In this document: piece by piece, positions 1-8,589 of the stretch
Layout: each line of letters starts with the position of its first letter
Numbering within the stretch: position 1 is the first letter of the stretch
DNA from: Chryseobacterium camelliae
GTDB taxonomy: Bacteria; Bacteroidota; Bacteroidia; Flavobacteriales; Weeksellaceae
NCBI RefSeq assembly: GCF_030818575.1
Contig: NZ_JAUTAL010000001.1
Location: forward strand, 3,906,001-3,970,000
Length of the DNA: 64,000 nt
Reading direction: 5' to 3'
The notes under the pieces: model-generated
What the model saw: the letters and a program-made list of their open reading frames with translations, nothing else
Database searches by the model: none
What the model was told of the DNA's origin: nothing
Made by a program: the position numbers and the translations under genes

Positions 1-598
1 CTGTAATAGAAACGAAAGATTTCTGTTTCCTGAAGAAATTCAGCAGGTCAATCCGTGTTGCAACGGAAAAGGTTGTTTTTTTAATGGCCAGATAAGCTTT
101 AGGATCAAAATTCCCGTAGCAGAAGACTGCGTTGAGACGTTTTTTGCCGGTATCAATTTCCTGGCTCCACAGTCCTTTGTGATACATGAAAGGATGGAAG
201 CTCATAGGCACATGAAAAACATTCTCTTCCCTGTTTTTTAATGCAAAATAGGATTTAAAATAATCAGGGCTCAGCATATCCTGTGTAAGCTCGACGACAT
301 GATCTGGCATATTTTTTTTCCGGATGCTCAAAAAGTGCTTCTCTCTCACCATTAATCCCAAATACCGGTCTTTATTCCTGAGGTTTCTGAACTTGGCAAA
401 ATCCATAGGATAATAGATGCTATAGCCTGAAAGTTTATACATTTTGACCAGAAGGTAAAAAAAGCGATGATACAGGTTCGGATTAGGACAGGTGATAAGC
501 AAAGCGTTTGTATTTTTAGGCGGTATATACAACCATGCCCTCGCAAATGCGGCTGCATCACTAACAAGGGTTTTTATCCTATTGAATATTCTAAGCAT
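1..598 (-). CDS. Unknown protein of the polysaccharide cluster, C-terminus outside the window
   Basis: This frame is open from an ATG at 598 down to position 1, giving 199 residues with the end missing. It begins MLRIFNRIKTLVSDAAAF and contains the stretches ALLITCPNPNLYHRFFYL and RLNAVFCYGNFDPKAYLAIK. I see no signal peptide or transmembrane segment. The start overlaps the end of the upstream glycosyltransferase gene by 8 bp, which suggests translational coupling and the same pathway. I do not recognise the family. Its place at the distal end of a glycosyltransferase operon makes a sugar-transfer or polysaccharide-processing role likely, but that is inference. No other long frame competes, so the reading frame itself is secure. 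Confidence 0.7.
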   Translation of the reverse strand, partial: MLRIFNRIKTLVSDAAAFARAWLYIPPKNTNALLITCPNPNLYHRFFYLLVKMYKLSGYSIYYPMDFAKFRNLRNKDRYLGLMVREKHFLSIRKKNMPDHVVELTQDMLSPDYFKSYFALKNREENVFHVPMSFHPFMYHKGLWSQEIDTGKKRLNAVFCYGNFDPKAYLAIKKTTFSVATRIDLLNFFRKQKSFVSIT

Positions 599-1538
599 TA
601 TGATGTCTGGTTAAAGCATGAAAACGGTATCTGGTCTTTAATATAAGCGGATTGAATACAGCAGCGGCAAAATAGGACATCCATTTATGCAGTCCTTTCT
701 GGTTGGCTATTTTGAAGCTGAGGTAATTTAGTTTTATAGCCTGCATACAGTCCTGATCCAATGGCTGTTCCCTGCTCCAGTGATAGAGTGACTGGTGAAG
801 CAGAAAATTATTTTTGTAAAAGCTGGTAGAGTACAATTTTATTTTTGTAATTCTGTTATCGTCATGAACACCCCTTATTGCAACGGCCTTGTCGATAATT
901 CCTGATTTCAGATGGCAATGGTAAGCCAATCGTACAATGAAATCCGAATCCTGATGAACACGGAGAAGCGGATTAAAATAAAGATTATTTTTGATAAGGG
1001 ATGATTTCCTTACCGTTAAACCGTTCAGGTGAAAAAATGTACCGAAGGTTTTCGGTGTTAATCCTAAAAGTCCTCTGAAAACCTCTCTGCCTTCTGCAGG
1101 AAAATGAACCGTAGTAAGCGAAACATTCTTAAATTTATTCTGAAATTCCTCCTGTCCTTTCCTAGAAAGAAACGCTACGCCTACGGCACCGAAAACACCC
1201 TCCGTCAGGGAGTCTGCGAGTAGTTGCCGTTCAGCATCAAAACGGTTGGGAAGGTAATGGTCATCAGCATCCAAAAAGGCGATGAATTCACTTCCTGCTT
1301 TTTCTATGCCTAAATTTCTTGTTGCTCCGGCTCCGTGATTTTCATGGTCGGGATGCTGGAACACTTTCACTTTAGCATTTTCAGAAGCGAGCCTGTTGCA
1401 TATTTCCAGTGAGTTGTCCTGAGACTTATCTTCTGCCAAAATAACTTCTTTAACCTCATTAAACTGTAGGGCAGAATGAACTGCTTTTTCAAGGAATGAA
1501 GAAGCATTATATACTGGAATGATAACTGATATATTCAT
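591..1538 (-). CDS. Glycosyltransferase family 2 (GT-A fold)
   Basis: The 315-residue protein starts with the classic GT2 strand ISVIIPVYNASSFLEKAV. It carries the nucleotide-binding EDKSQDNS region and the metal-binding DADDHYLP motif near residues 90-97. The family transfers a sugar from a nucleotide donor to a growing lipid-linked glycan at the cytoplasmic side of the inner membrane. The C-terminal third (FYKNNFLLHQSLYHW and onward) is the acceptor-side region and does not reveal specificity. The gene overlaps the upstream frameshifted GT-D gene by 4 bp and the downstream unknown gene by 8 bp, so it is part of a tightly packed operon. Donor and acceptor cannot be read from the sequence. 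Confidence 0.9.
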   Translation of the reverse strand: MNISVIIPVYNASSFLEKAVHSALQFNEVKEVILAEDKSQDNSLEICNRLASENAKVKVFQHPDHENHGAGATRNLGIEKAGSEFIAFLDADDHYLPNRFDAERQLLADSLTEGVFGAVGVAFLSRKGQEEFQNKFKNVSLTTVHFPAEGREVFRGLLGLTPKTFGTFFHLNGLTVRKSSLIKNNLYFNPLLRVHQDSDFIVRLAYHCHLKSGIIDKAVAIRGVHDDNRITKIKLYSTSFYKNNFLLHQSLYHWSREQPLDQDCMQAIKLNYLSFKIANQKGLHKWMSYFAAAVFNPLILKTRYRFHALTRHHNA

Positions 1539-2447
1539 GCTGATCCGGGAATTTGTAGTATGATACTCTTGATATAGCCTTCTGCATATTTCTGTGGGAT
1601 ATCAAATGATTCCTGCTGCTCTGCTTCATTAACGTAACGTCCCGGTATGGAAATCTTCTCAGTTGCTTTTCTCAGGAACCACATATATTCTATATCAATA
1701 TGTCCTATGTCAACGGCCCAGAGGCCTGCTTTGGCAAGGTCGTAACACAGAATGGTCGCGGTAGGGCCAAGTGCTGCCAGGATCAGCTTATTTTGTCCAT
1801 ACCGTTGGGCTGCCTCGTAGATCTCTTCGTAAACGCGGAAAGCGTTCTTTTCGGGACACAGGATCCGCTCGATAGATTTTGCATTACTAAACAGGTCATT
1901 TCCAACCCCCAATCTGGAGTATCTTCCCTCTATGATCAGAATATCCTGATCATTCCAGATTTTTTTCAGGTTCCCAACTGTTTTTCTTACCCCGGTTTTC
2001 AGATTTATTCTTAAATCCAATATAGAACCTGCTTATAAATGAATTCCCATAAGTTTTATGAGGATCCAGAAAAGGACTTATTCTGCTTCCATAATGATTG
2101 ATGAATTTTTTCCACCAGTATTTTGTACTGATATCAAATTTACGGAATGTGCAGAACTGCTCGGGAAGGCATATGATGTGATTGCTTAGATTACCGGCCA
2201 ATACCTCTTTAAGTTTCATACGGATCTCTTCACTATTTTCTTGGAATTCAAGATAATGTTCCGGAAACAGGAGTCTGAACTCCCCATCACCGAATCTGCT
2301 CGCCGATTTCCTGTTTCTGATGATTGCACTGATGGACTCCTCTATGGACATGACTTTATACCTGGGAAATGCCTGCCTCAATTTCCTGGTTTGCAAGACC
2401 CACTGATAGTAGTAAAAGCTTGAAGAGAGCCGTTCTTTGAATGCCAT
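1535..2447 (-). pseudogene. GT-D-type (SP_1767/DUF1792-like) glycosyltransferase split by a frameshift
   Basis: Two frames together make one recognisable protein. The upstream part (2447 to 1950) has the GT-D signature SASRFGDGEFRLL. The downstream part (to 1535) has ILIIEGRYSRLGVGNDLF, the LILAALGPTATIL strand and the VDIGHIDIEYMW tail typical of the family. The whole interval is 913 nt, one more than a multiple of three. Dropping one base restores a 303-residue protein of normal family length, reading ...KSENRVRKTVGNLKKIW across the junction. The best site is the CCCC run at 1990-1993 (plus strand) or the neighbouring T run. GT-D enzymes add glucose to glycans in streptococcal adhesin glycosylation. 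Here the gene lies just after asnB in a polysaccharide operon. It is either a recent inactivation, a phase-variable tract or a sequencing error. Confidence 0.8.
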
Positions 2448-2449
2448 AT

Positions 2450-4246
2450 TTACAGATGGATTTTATTGTTTTCTGCCCAGAGTGCCAGCTGGAATAGGTT
2501 CCAGTGTTTCATATCCTTATTTAAATGTTTTTGGGATTCTTTAAAATCAATCAGTTTAAAAATTTTCTGCTGGGGATCTCTTAAAAGGCTGTCTGAAAAT
2601 GCAATGAGTTCATCTTCTGCGAACCAGTCTTCTATGATAGATCCGAAACCCTGTTTACTCCGGTTTTTTATCTGCTCCGTCCAATAGGAATTCATCGCTT
2701 CACGCAGGATAATTTTGTCATTCTCTGCATCAAGTTTCAGCTGCTGTGGCAGCTGAATGCAAAATTCAGCGAAATCCTTATCCAGGAATGGTGTCCTCAC
2801 TTCGAGGGAGTTAGCCATCGCCATCCGGTCTGACTTTACCAGCATGTTTCCAGGAACAAATTTTTCAAGGTCAATGCGCATAATATCATTCAGGGAATCC
2901 TGGTCCGGGCTGAAACTGTAAGGCTGGTGGTAATCTCTCTGTACACCCAGCGCCGATTGTTCTTCATGTGAAAAGAAATTGCGCACATGATTCTGATGAA
3001 AGTCAAGAACAGAGTTATATTTCAGATTCTGCTGAGAAACGAAAGACAGTTCTTTTACTTTTCCATATAAAGACAGGCCAAATTTTGCAATGATATTCTG
3101 GTACGTGAAATGATTCTTCATCATATTTTCCACAGTGTAGAAACTGTAGCCACCGAAAAGCTCGTCACCCGCATCACCGGAAAGCACAACTTTTAAATTT
3201 TTTACGGCAGCCCTGCATATTTCAAAATGCGGAAGATAAGACCTGTCTGCAAAAGGCTCATCAAGGAAAGGAGATACATTCAGCAGCGACTGAACCAGGC
3301 TTTGTTTTTTTTCATGGATCTCAATATGTTTTGTCCTATAACGTTCTGCTATACCTTTTGCGTAATGCAGTTCATTGCTTTCATTATCATATCCGAAACT
3401 TATGGTTGTCTGATGCGGCAAAAATTCATGAATCAGCGCCACTACAGAAGAAGAGTCGAGTCCTCCGCTTAGGAAACTGCCAATTTCTACATCGGCGACC
3501 AGTTGCTTTTTAATGGCATTTTTAAGCAGATGAACGAATTCCTCTTTAGCCTCTGAAAGGCTGATGCGCATGTCATCTGCCGGTAGGCTGTAATATCTTG
3601 ATACCAACACTTTTCCATCCTTCCAGATCAGCTGATGAGCCGGAGGAAGAGTGAAAATATTGCTGTAAATGCTTTGGTAAGTACTTACATAGCCATATTG
3701 CAGGTAATGGGAGAGTGCTTCGTGATTAACCTGTGGCCGGATCAGTCCGGATGCAAGCAACGCCTTGATTTCAGAGGCGAAAATGAACTCATTGTCAGGA
3801 CCTATGGCATAATAAAACGGCTTCTCACCAAAACGGTCCCGGGCACAAAACAGCTGCTGCTTTTCTTCATCCCATAAAGCGAAGGCAAACATTCCCGGAA
3901 GATCGTGGATCAGGTTTTCCTTTTTTCTTTGGTACATGGCAAGAATCACCTCAGTATCTGAGGTTCCTCGGTAGGAATATTCCGGATATTGGCTTTTAAT
4001 ATTTTTATAGCCATAAATCTCACCGTTTAAAACAATGCATTCATTTCCGGTAGATGAGAACATCGGCTGTTTACCGTTGTCTGATAAATCTATAATGGAA
4101 AGCCGGCGGTGTCCCAACGCTGCATTCGGATAAAATTCAAAATGCGCTGAATCTGGTCCCCTATGCGCAATGGCATCCGTCATCTGCTGAAGAGGATGTT
4201 GGTAGCTTCCTGAGTTTTTTGCAATAATTCCTGCTATTCCGCACAT
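2450..4246 (-). CDS. asnB: Asparagine synthase (glutamine-hydrolysing)
   Basis: The 598-residue protein starts MCGIAGI, so after Met removal Cys2 is the nucleophile of the N-terminal glutamine amidotransferase domain. The AHRGPDS and GHRRLSIIDLS blocks belong to the same domain. The C-terminal synthetase domain has the ATP-binding SGGLDSSS loop near residue 260 and the LSGDAGDELFGGY block near residue 360. Class B enzymes make asparagine from aspartate. Homologues inside surface-glycan clusters are often used to amidate a sugar carboxylate instead, and that is a reasonable reading here because a UDP-sugar dehydrogenase lies in the same cluster. Only 2 nt separate it from the GT-D gene and 19 nt from the methyltransferase gene. 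Confidence 0.93.
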   Translation of the reverse strand: MCGIAGIIAKNSGSYQHPLQQMTDAIAHRGPDSAHFEFYPNAALGHRRLSIIDLSDNGKQPMFSSTGNECIVLNGEIYGYKNIKSQYPEYSYRGTSDTEVILAMYQRKKENLIHDLPGMFAFALWDEEKQQLFCARDRFGEKPFYYAIGPDNEFIFASEIKALLASGLIRPQVNHEALSHYLQYGYVSTYQSIYSNIFTLPPAHQLIWKDGKVLVSRYYSLPADDMRISLSEAKEEFVHLLKNAIKKQLVADVEIGSFLSGGLDSSSVVALIHEFLPHQTTISFGYDNESNELHYAKGIAERYRTKHIEIHEKKQSLVQSLLNVSPFLDEPFADRSYLPHFEICRAAVKNLKVVLSGDAGDELFGGYSFYTVENMMKNHFTYQNIIAKFGLSLYGKVKELSFVSQQNLKYNSVLDFHQNHVRNFFSHEEQSALGVQRDYHQPYSFSPDQDSLNDIMRIDLEKFVPGNMLVKSDRMAMANSLEVRTPFLDKDFAEFCIQLPQQLKLDAENDKIILREAMNSYWTEQIKNRSKQGFGSIIEDWFAEDELIAFSDSLLRDPQQKIFKLIDFKESQKHLNKDMKHWNLFQLALWAENNKIHL

Positions 4247-4265
4247 ATGGTTTCAATACTAGGTG

Positions 4266-5009
4266 TTAATGTTTTTCACATACAAAAATATCTTCATCTG
4301 GATTAAGGCCCATGCTCGTGTATTTTCCGGAAATGTTGATCCGTTTTACAGTAAAGCCTGTACTTTGAAGCCTCTTCTCATAATCCTGCCCGTAAATTCT
4401 TACATGATCAAACTGCCCGAACAATGCTTCACGCTGAGCCCGGTCTGTGATGGTAAAATCTTCAACGGTTTGCATGCTGTTTTTAGAAATCGGAACCTGC
4501 AGTACTGCTTTTCCGCCAGGCTTCAGAACCCTGAAGAGTTCAGACATGGCTTTTGTATCTTCCGGAATATGTTCCAGTACGTGATTGCAGATAGCTATAT
4601 CGAAATGATTATCGGGATATTGTATGTTTAATACATTCATATTTTGTACATAATCCGGGTATTCATATCCCTTCGTAAAAAGGTCTCCGCAAACATATTC
4701 TCTGAAATTCTGTTTTAGAAAAAGCCTCGAGAGTTTCTGTTCCGGAGCAATATGCAGAATTGAAACATCCTTCCTGTCAGCAATTTTCAGCTCTTCCATG
4801 AAATAGGCATACAGAAGTCTTTCGCGGTCTCTGGAGTGGCATTGGTAACATCCTGCTGCTCTTCTGCCGCCTCCTACAACCTGCTTCTCTTTAAGTACCG
4901 GAAGGTCATGCCCCACGGTTTCCCAGTCTCTTGCGCGGTACCCGCAGAAAGGGCAGTAATATTTTGAACCTGAATGAGATAAAATTTTTAATCTTCTTAG
5001 GATAGACAT
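4266..5009 (-). CDS. SAM-dependent class I methyltransferase with N-terminal Cys motifs
   Basis: The 247-residue protein begins with two cysteine pairs, YYCPFCGYRARDW and GCYQCHSRDRERLL, which resemble a zinc-binding knuckle. After them comes a class I methyltransferase fold with motif I at VSILHIAPEQKLS. The later blocks FDIAICNHVLEHIPED and LFRVLKPGGKAVLQVP are the usual Methyltransf_11 signatures, near residues 140-170. It would transfer a methyl group from S-adenosylmethionine. The target is unknown, but the position between asnB and a glycosyltransferase suggests capping or methylation of a glycan residue. It is co-oriented with short gaps on both sides (19 and 21 nt). Confidence 0.85.
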   Translation of the reverse strand: MSILRRLKILSHSGSKYYCPFCGYRARDWETVGHDLPVLKEKQVVGGGRRAAGCYQCHSRDRERLLYAYFMEELKIADRKDVSILHIAPEQKLSRLFLKQNFREYVCGDLFTKGYEYPDYVQNMNVLNIQYPDNHFDIAICNHVLEHIPEDTKAMSELFRVLKPGGKAVLQVPISKNSMQTVEDFTITDRAQREALFGQFDHVRIYGQDYEKRLQSTGFTVKRINISGKYTSMGLNPDEDIFVCEKH

Positions 5010-5030
5010 ATATCTTTGTGTTTTTATGCT

Positions 5031-5954
5031 TTAAATATTTAAAAATGTAGGCTTCTTCTGACTGACCTGGTCACGTATCACCTTAAACCTATCTTCTTCT
5101 TTTGAAATTTTTCTGTATTTCCGCAATAGTTTTTTATAATCATCAAACTTACGTAATACCATGCTTTTGACCATGCTTTGTTGAAGAGCTTTTTTTTCCT
5201 GCTGAAAAGAATTGTCGAGGTTGGGATTCATAATATTGATTTCCACTCCCAGATCTTCATAAACAGAATAATCAACCTTGTTTAAAAATTGTTTACCATC
5301 ATGCACTACCTTACTTCCCGGCACCAATAGAGTTTTTTTTCCATGATAGGTAACACGGTTGGCATATTCTGCATCTTCGCCGTAATGGAAAAAGTATGGA
5401 TTGAAGCCTCCTACAGTTTCAATGGTGCTCTTAGGCAGTAACCAATGTGCAGCATTGATGAACTTCAGCTCATAATAAGGTTTCAGATCCTGGAAATACA
5501 GATCTGATATCAGGCGGGTATGTTCGTAATTGGTAGCAATATATTTATCCAGGAAGATGTCCAGTTTTCTTTCGCTTCCGTCTATGTGCATAGGGCTCAG
5601 TATTCCTATTTCATGTTTATTCGGATGGCTGTGATACACAGCAAGAAGATTTTCGAGGCTGTCTTCATACAGCCAGGCATCCTGATTCATCAGGTAAAAG
5701 AATTCTGCTCCGGATGCATAAGCTTTTTCAATACCGATATTATTCGCTTTGCCAAACCCAAGGTTCTTTTCTGACCGGATCAATTCCACTTCCGGAAATT
5801 TTTTACTGATATATTCCTGAGTGCCGTCAGAAGATCCGTTATCCACTACGGTACAGTTCACCTGCACGGAAGATATCCTCAGGCTGCCAAAGCATTGTTC
5901 TACCCATTTCATGGCGTTATAGGTAACAATAATGATATGGACTTTCTGCATCAT
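5031..5954 (-). CDS. Glycosyltransferase family 2, rhamnosyltransferase-like
   Basis: This 307-residue GT2 protein starts with VHIIIVTYNAMKWVEQC and has TVVDNGSSDGTQEYI, then NLGFGKANNIGIEKA and a metal-site region FYLMNQDAWL in place of a DxD. The NLGFGxANNxG and NQDA pattern is typical of the GT2 subgroup that includes rhamnosyl- and fucosyltransferases of O-antigen clusters. The later GEDAEYANRV block is the usual catalytic ED region. The tail after residue 250 is charged and probably helical. The gene is 3 nt from the epimerase-like gene, so it is in the same operon. Donor sugar is not determined. Confidence 0.88.
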   Translation of the reverse strand: MMQKVHIIIVTYNAMKWVEQCFGSLRISSVQVNCTVVDNGSSDGTQEYISKKFPEVELIRSEKNLGFGKANNIGIEKAYASGAEFFYLMNQDAWLYEDSLENLLAVYHSHPNKHEIGILSPMHIDGSERKLDIFLDKYIATNYEHTRLISDLYFQDLKPYYELKFINAAHWLLPKSTIETVGGFNPYFFHYGEDAEYANRVTYHGKKTLLVPGSKVVHDGKQFLNKVDYSVYEDLGVEINIMNPNLDNSFQQEKKALQQSMVKSMVLRKFDDYKKLLRKYRKISKEEDRFKVIRDQVSQKKPTFLNI

Positions 5955-5957
5955 TTT

Positions 5958-6626
5958 TTAAATGTATTTTTCTGCGAGCATTTTCAGGTACTTTTCAGGT
6001 GAGGTCTCTGTGAAAAATGCAGTGACTGTTTCCGTAAAATCCACTCTGTAAAAGTCACCCTCATCAGACTCAGCATAATCTGCTTCTGTACGGATATGTT
6101 CCTGTATAACATGTACAATTTCTTTTAAATCATAATAATAGGGATAGGCAAAATTAATGGTTTCATTATGGATGTCTGAGCAACGGCTGCTGATAAACCA
6201 CGGGATATCATCAATGTCCAGCAAAAGCCTTCTTGCCTTGCTGTGAAGGTTAAACTTAGTGCTGGTTTTGATTTGATTTTTAAGAAAATTGAAAAGAGTA
6301 TTCGGATTGCCCCCCTTTCCTACAATATTTCCTATTCTTAAAATGACATATCTTGCTGCATTTTTCCTGATATAGTCTTCAAGATTCAGTTTATGTAAAA
6401 TATATTGACTGTCCTGTTTGGATTGATCATGAATACTGAGGGTGGAAAAATAAAATAATTTGCTTCCTGGATTAGATTCAAGGCTGTTTCTGAGAAGGGA
6501 GAATTCTCTGTCAAATTCTGAGCACCTTGTTTCCAGTGAATTGGAAACGCCTGAAGCAAAAAAGAGATGGTCTTCAGTGTCGATATGTTGTAATGAGTTG
6601 GCAATAAGTCCGTTTCCTATAATCAT
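5958..6626 (-). CDS. Short NAD(P)-binding epimerase/dehydratase-like protein (atypical SDR)
   Basis: The 222-residue protein starts directly in a Rossmann fold with MIIGNGLIANSL, a GxGxIA nucleotide-binding loop. It then has FYFSTLSIHD, giving the catalytic Ser, and YILHK, a YxxxK pair, followed by YVILRIGNIVGKG, which is typical of extended SDR proteins. It is shorter than usual nucleotide-sugar epimerases (about 300 residues) because the N-terminal part is compact and the substrate domain is reduced. A role in making or modifying a nucleotide sugar for this cluster is likely. Its start overlaps the upstream gene by 4 bp (ATGA type), showing coupled translation. Confidence 0.72.
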   Translation of the reverse strand: MIIGNGLIANSLQHIDTEDHLFFASGVSNSLETRCSEFDREFSLLRNSLESNPGSKLFYFSTLSIHDQSKQDSQYILHKLNLEDYIRKNAARYVILRIGNIVGKGGNPNTLFNFLKNQIKTSTKFNLHSKARRLLLDIDDIPWFISSRCSDIHNETINFAYPYYYDLKEIVHVIQEHIRTEADYAESDEGDFYRVDFTETVTAFFTETSPEKYLKMLAEKYI

Positions 6627-7588
6627 TTGTTGTGTGAGTTAGCTTTAGGCAAGAACCGTTTCATCAGGTTTCGTGCGATAAATATAGCGTAAGTTTTTTT
6701 TCTTTTTAGTTTTTGGAGATAATAATTCTGTTCTTTTGCAATAGAAAATAAGAAAGATTTCCGGTGGTATCTCCCGTAGGCAATATCCTCATCTATAATA
6801 TTTCTTCCGTTTTTTTCAAACTTTATCATCTTTGGGTAATGCTTCGGTACATTACCTTTAAGAAAATAGGTACTAAGATTTTTCCCTTTCAGTTTTAAGT
6901 TGAAATTATAAAAATGTGCCATATCACTCGCTGAAATCATCAATAAGCGGTAATCCTTTGACCTGCGCATAACCGTCATAGCAGCCTGGTAAGCAATAAG
7001 GTAATCCAGCAGCCAATCTTCTTTGATATTCTGCCTTCTTGCGGGATTATGTTTGATTTCAGGATAAAAGTTATGCGGATCCGGTGAGTAATAGCATTTT
7101 CTGAACTCCATATGCCAGTCATGGATCATCTTGCCGTTTTTGGGAGTCGCGATAAACCATGTTTCCAGGATAGGGTAATCAAAGTCATTGGTGACAAGGT
7201 CAGAGTAGAAACCTATCAGGTCAGCATTGGTCTGCGCTTTTGAATTGTACAGCCAGTCCAGATTTTCAGTCAGCATAATGCTGGCATCTATCCAGAATCC
7301 CCCAAAATGATCTAGTATGGTAAGTCTGGTAAGATCCGTAAAATTAACAAAGGAGATATCTTCCCGGACAGTCATTTCTATATCCGGCAAAAATTTTTTC
7401 ACAGACTCTCTGTTCAAAACATGGACTTCAAAATCGGGCAGATATCGCTTCAGATTTCGAACACAGGCATTTACCAGGGGTGATTCTGTGGGATAATCCC
7501 AGAATGACCATATGATCTTTGGGATGGATGCGGAATTCTCCGCTCCGTCTCCCCAGAGTATTTCTTTATATTTAACCGGCGGAAGCAT
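6623..7588 (-). CDS. Capsular polysaccharide-type glycosyltransferase (Caps_synth/GT32-like)
   Basis: The 321-residue protein has IPKIIWSFWDYP near residue 25, the start motif of Caps_synth and GT32-type enzymes. It continues with NFTDLTRLTILDHFGGFWID, in which the LTRLxxLxxxGGxxxD pattern supplies the DxD-like metal site (FWIDASIML). Such enzymes transfer sugars with retention during capsule or LPS assembly. The C-terminus is rich in Lys and Arg and lacks membrane segments, which fits a peripheral inner-membrane enzyme. It overlaps the downstream epimerase-like gene by 4 bp and lies 41 nt from the preceding gene. The exact linkage made cannot be inferred. Confidence 0.85.
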   Translation of the reverse strand: MLPPVKYKEILWGDGAENSASIPKIIWSFWDYPTESPLVNACVRNLKRYLPDFEVHVLNRESVKKFLPDIEMTVREDISFVNFTDLTRLTILDHFGGFWIDASIMLTENLDWLYNSKAQTNADLIGFYSDLVTNDFDYPILETWFIATPKNGKMIHDWHMEFRKCYYSPDPHNFYPEIKHNPARRQNIKEDWLLDYLIAYQAAMTVMRRSKDYRLLMISASDMAHFYNFNLKLKGKNLSTYFLKGNVPKHYPKMIKFEKNGRNIIDEDIAYGRYHRKSFLFSIAKEQNYYLQKLKRKKTYAIFIARNLMKRFLPKANSHNK

Positions 7589-7629
7589 TGTTTTTCTGTA
7601 AATGTATTATAAAAATTTCAACTGTTCTT

Positions 7630-8589
7630 TCAATACCTTATTTTGTAGTAAATCTGTTTCAGCTTTTTGATCTGCTTATCCAGAAGAGATTCATTCTGCT
7701 CTTTTGCCAGCCGGTCGAAATACTCTAATCTTCGGGATATGATGCTTTTAAAGCCGTTTTTGACCAGACTGCTGTCAAATTTTTCAAGATGGGGCCTCAG
7801 CAAATGGTCTTCTCCCTTTAAAATTTTATCAATCGTAACATTAGTAAAATGGATGAATACAACAGGGAAAGTGCCATTAATTTTCACCTTATCATTATCT
7901 GCATCCTTTGTTCTCCTGCAAAAATCAATGTTCCAGCTTGCGATATTGCACCCGAGATGCCTGACAATCATCACTTTTTCAAAGTAAACAGGGATAAGAT
8001 TCAGGTAGACCTGATCATGATAAAGCCCGACTTCAGGATTATCACCGCAGAAAATATAACAGTTTTCTGCCCAGTATTCCAATGCCTTTTTGCCCTGTGC
8101 GTTAGCCCCAATAAATCCTGCATTAAAGATTCCATGTTTGAATGTAGCATTGAACTCCGCCGGGTTTTCGCCGGGTGTCAGAGGTCGCCAATGCGGAGTA
8201 AGGAGGATATGGGAAGTATCTAAATAATCAAATAAAAACTGGTATGCATTAAAGAAGTAGATATCGGCATCCGTAAAGATGACTTTTTCACTGAACTCAA
8301 GACATTTTGATATCAATACTGGCTTCAGGGCCCATCTCAGGACGTTGAGGTTATCTTTGTATTGATGAATAATCTCCTCTGCAAATTGTACCCCACTGAA
8401 ATCGTTCAGGGTCAATATATTTACATTTTTCCCTATTGTCTTGGATGAATGGTCCTCTATAGCATGATCAACAATTGCGACATACAGAATAATATCACGG
8501 TCAAATTCTGCCAGGGATTCATATAATGCCAGTGCCCAGGAAAAATAGCTGTTGGTAATGATTGTACAAAAGGCTTTGGGATGCTTCAT
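7630..8589 (-). CDS. GT-A-fold glycosyltransferase with DAD motif
   Basis: The 319-residue protein starts AFCTIITNSYFSWALALYESL, like GT8 and GT77-type nucleotide-sugar transferases. It has a clear metal site, KVIFTDADIYFFN, near residue 105, preceded by the conserved NVLRWALKPVLI stretch. A GIFNAGFIG block and a late histidine region (KVMIVRHLGCNIASWNI) are also typical of this fold. It would transfer a hexose from a UDP- or GDP-sugar to the growing repeat unit. The start overlaps the end of the upstream GT2 gene by 4 bp (ATGA), so the pair is co-translated. I could not place it in a numbered family with certainty. Confidence 0.78.
   Translation of the reverse strand: MKHPKAFCTIITNSYFSWALALYESLAEFDRDIILYVAIVDHAIEDHSSKTIGKNVNILTLNDFSGVQFAEEIIHQYKDNLNVLRWALKPVLISKCLEFSEKVIFTDADIYFFNAYQFLFDYLDTSHILLTPHWRPLTPGENPAEFNATFKHGIFNAGFIGANAQGKKALEYWAENCYIFCGDNPEVGLYHDQVYLNLIPVYFEKVMIVRHLGCNIASWNIDFCRRTKDADNDKVKINGTFPVVFIHFTNVTIDKILKGEDHLLRPHLEKFDSSLVKNGFKSIISRRLEYFDRLAKEQNESLLDKQIKKLKQIYYKIRY

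Noticed and set aside
352..567. Plus-strand 71-codon frame near the left edge
   Set aside because: It lies wholly inside the minus-strand gene at 1-598, whose frame is open and coupled to its neighbour.
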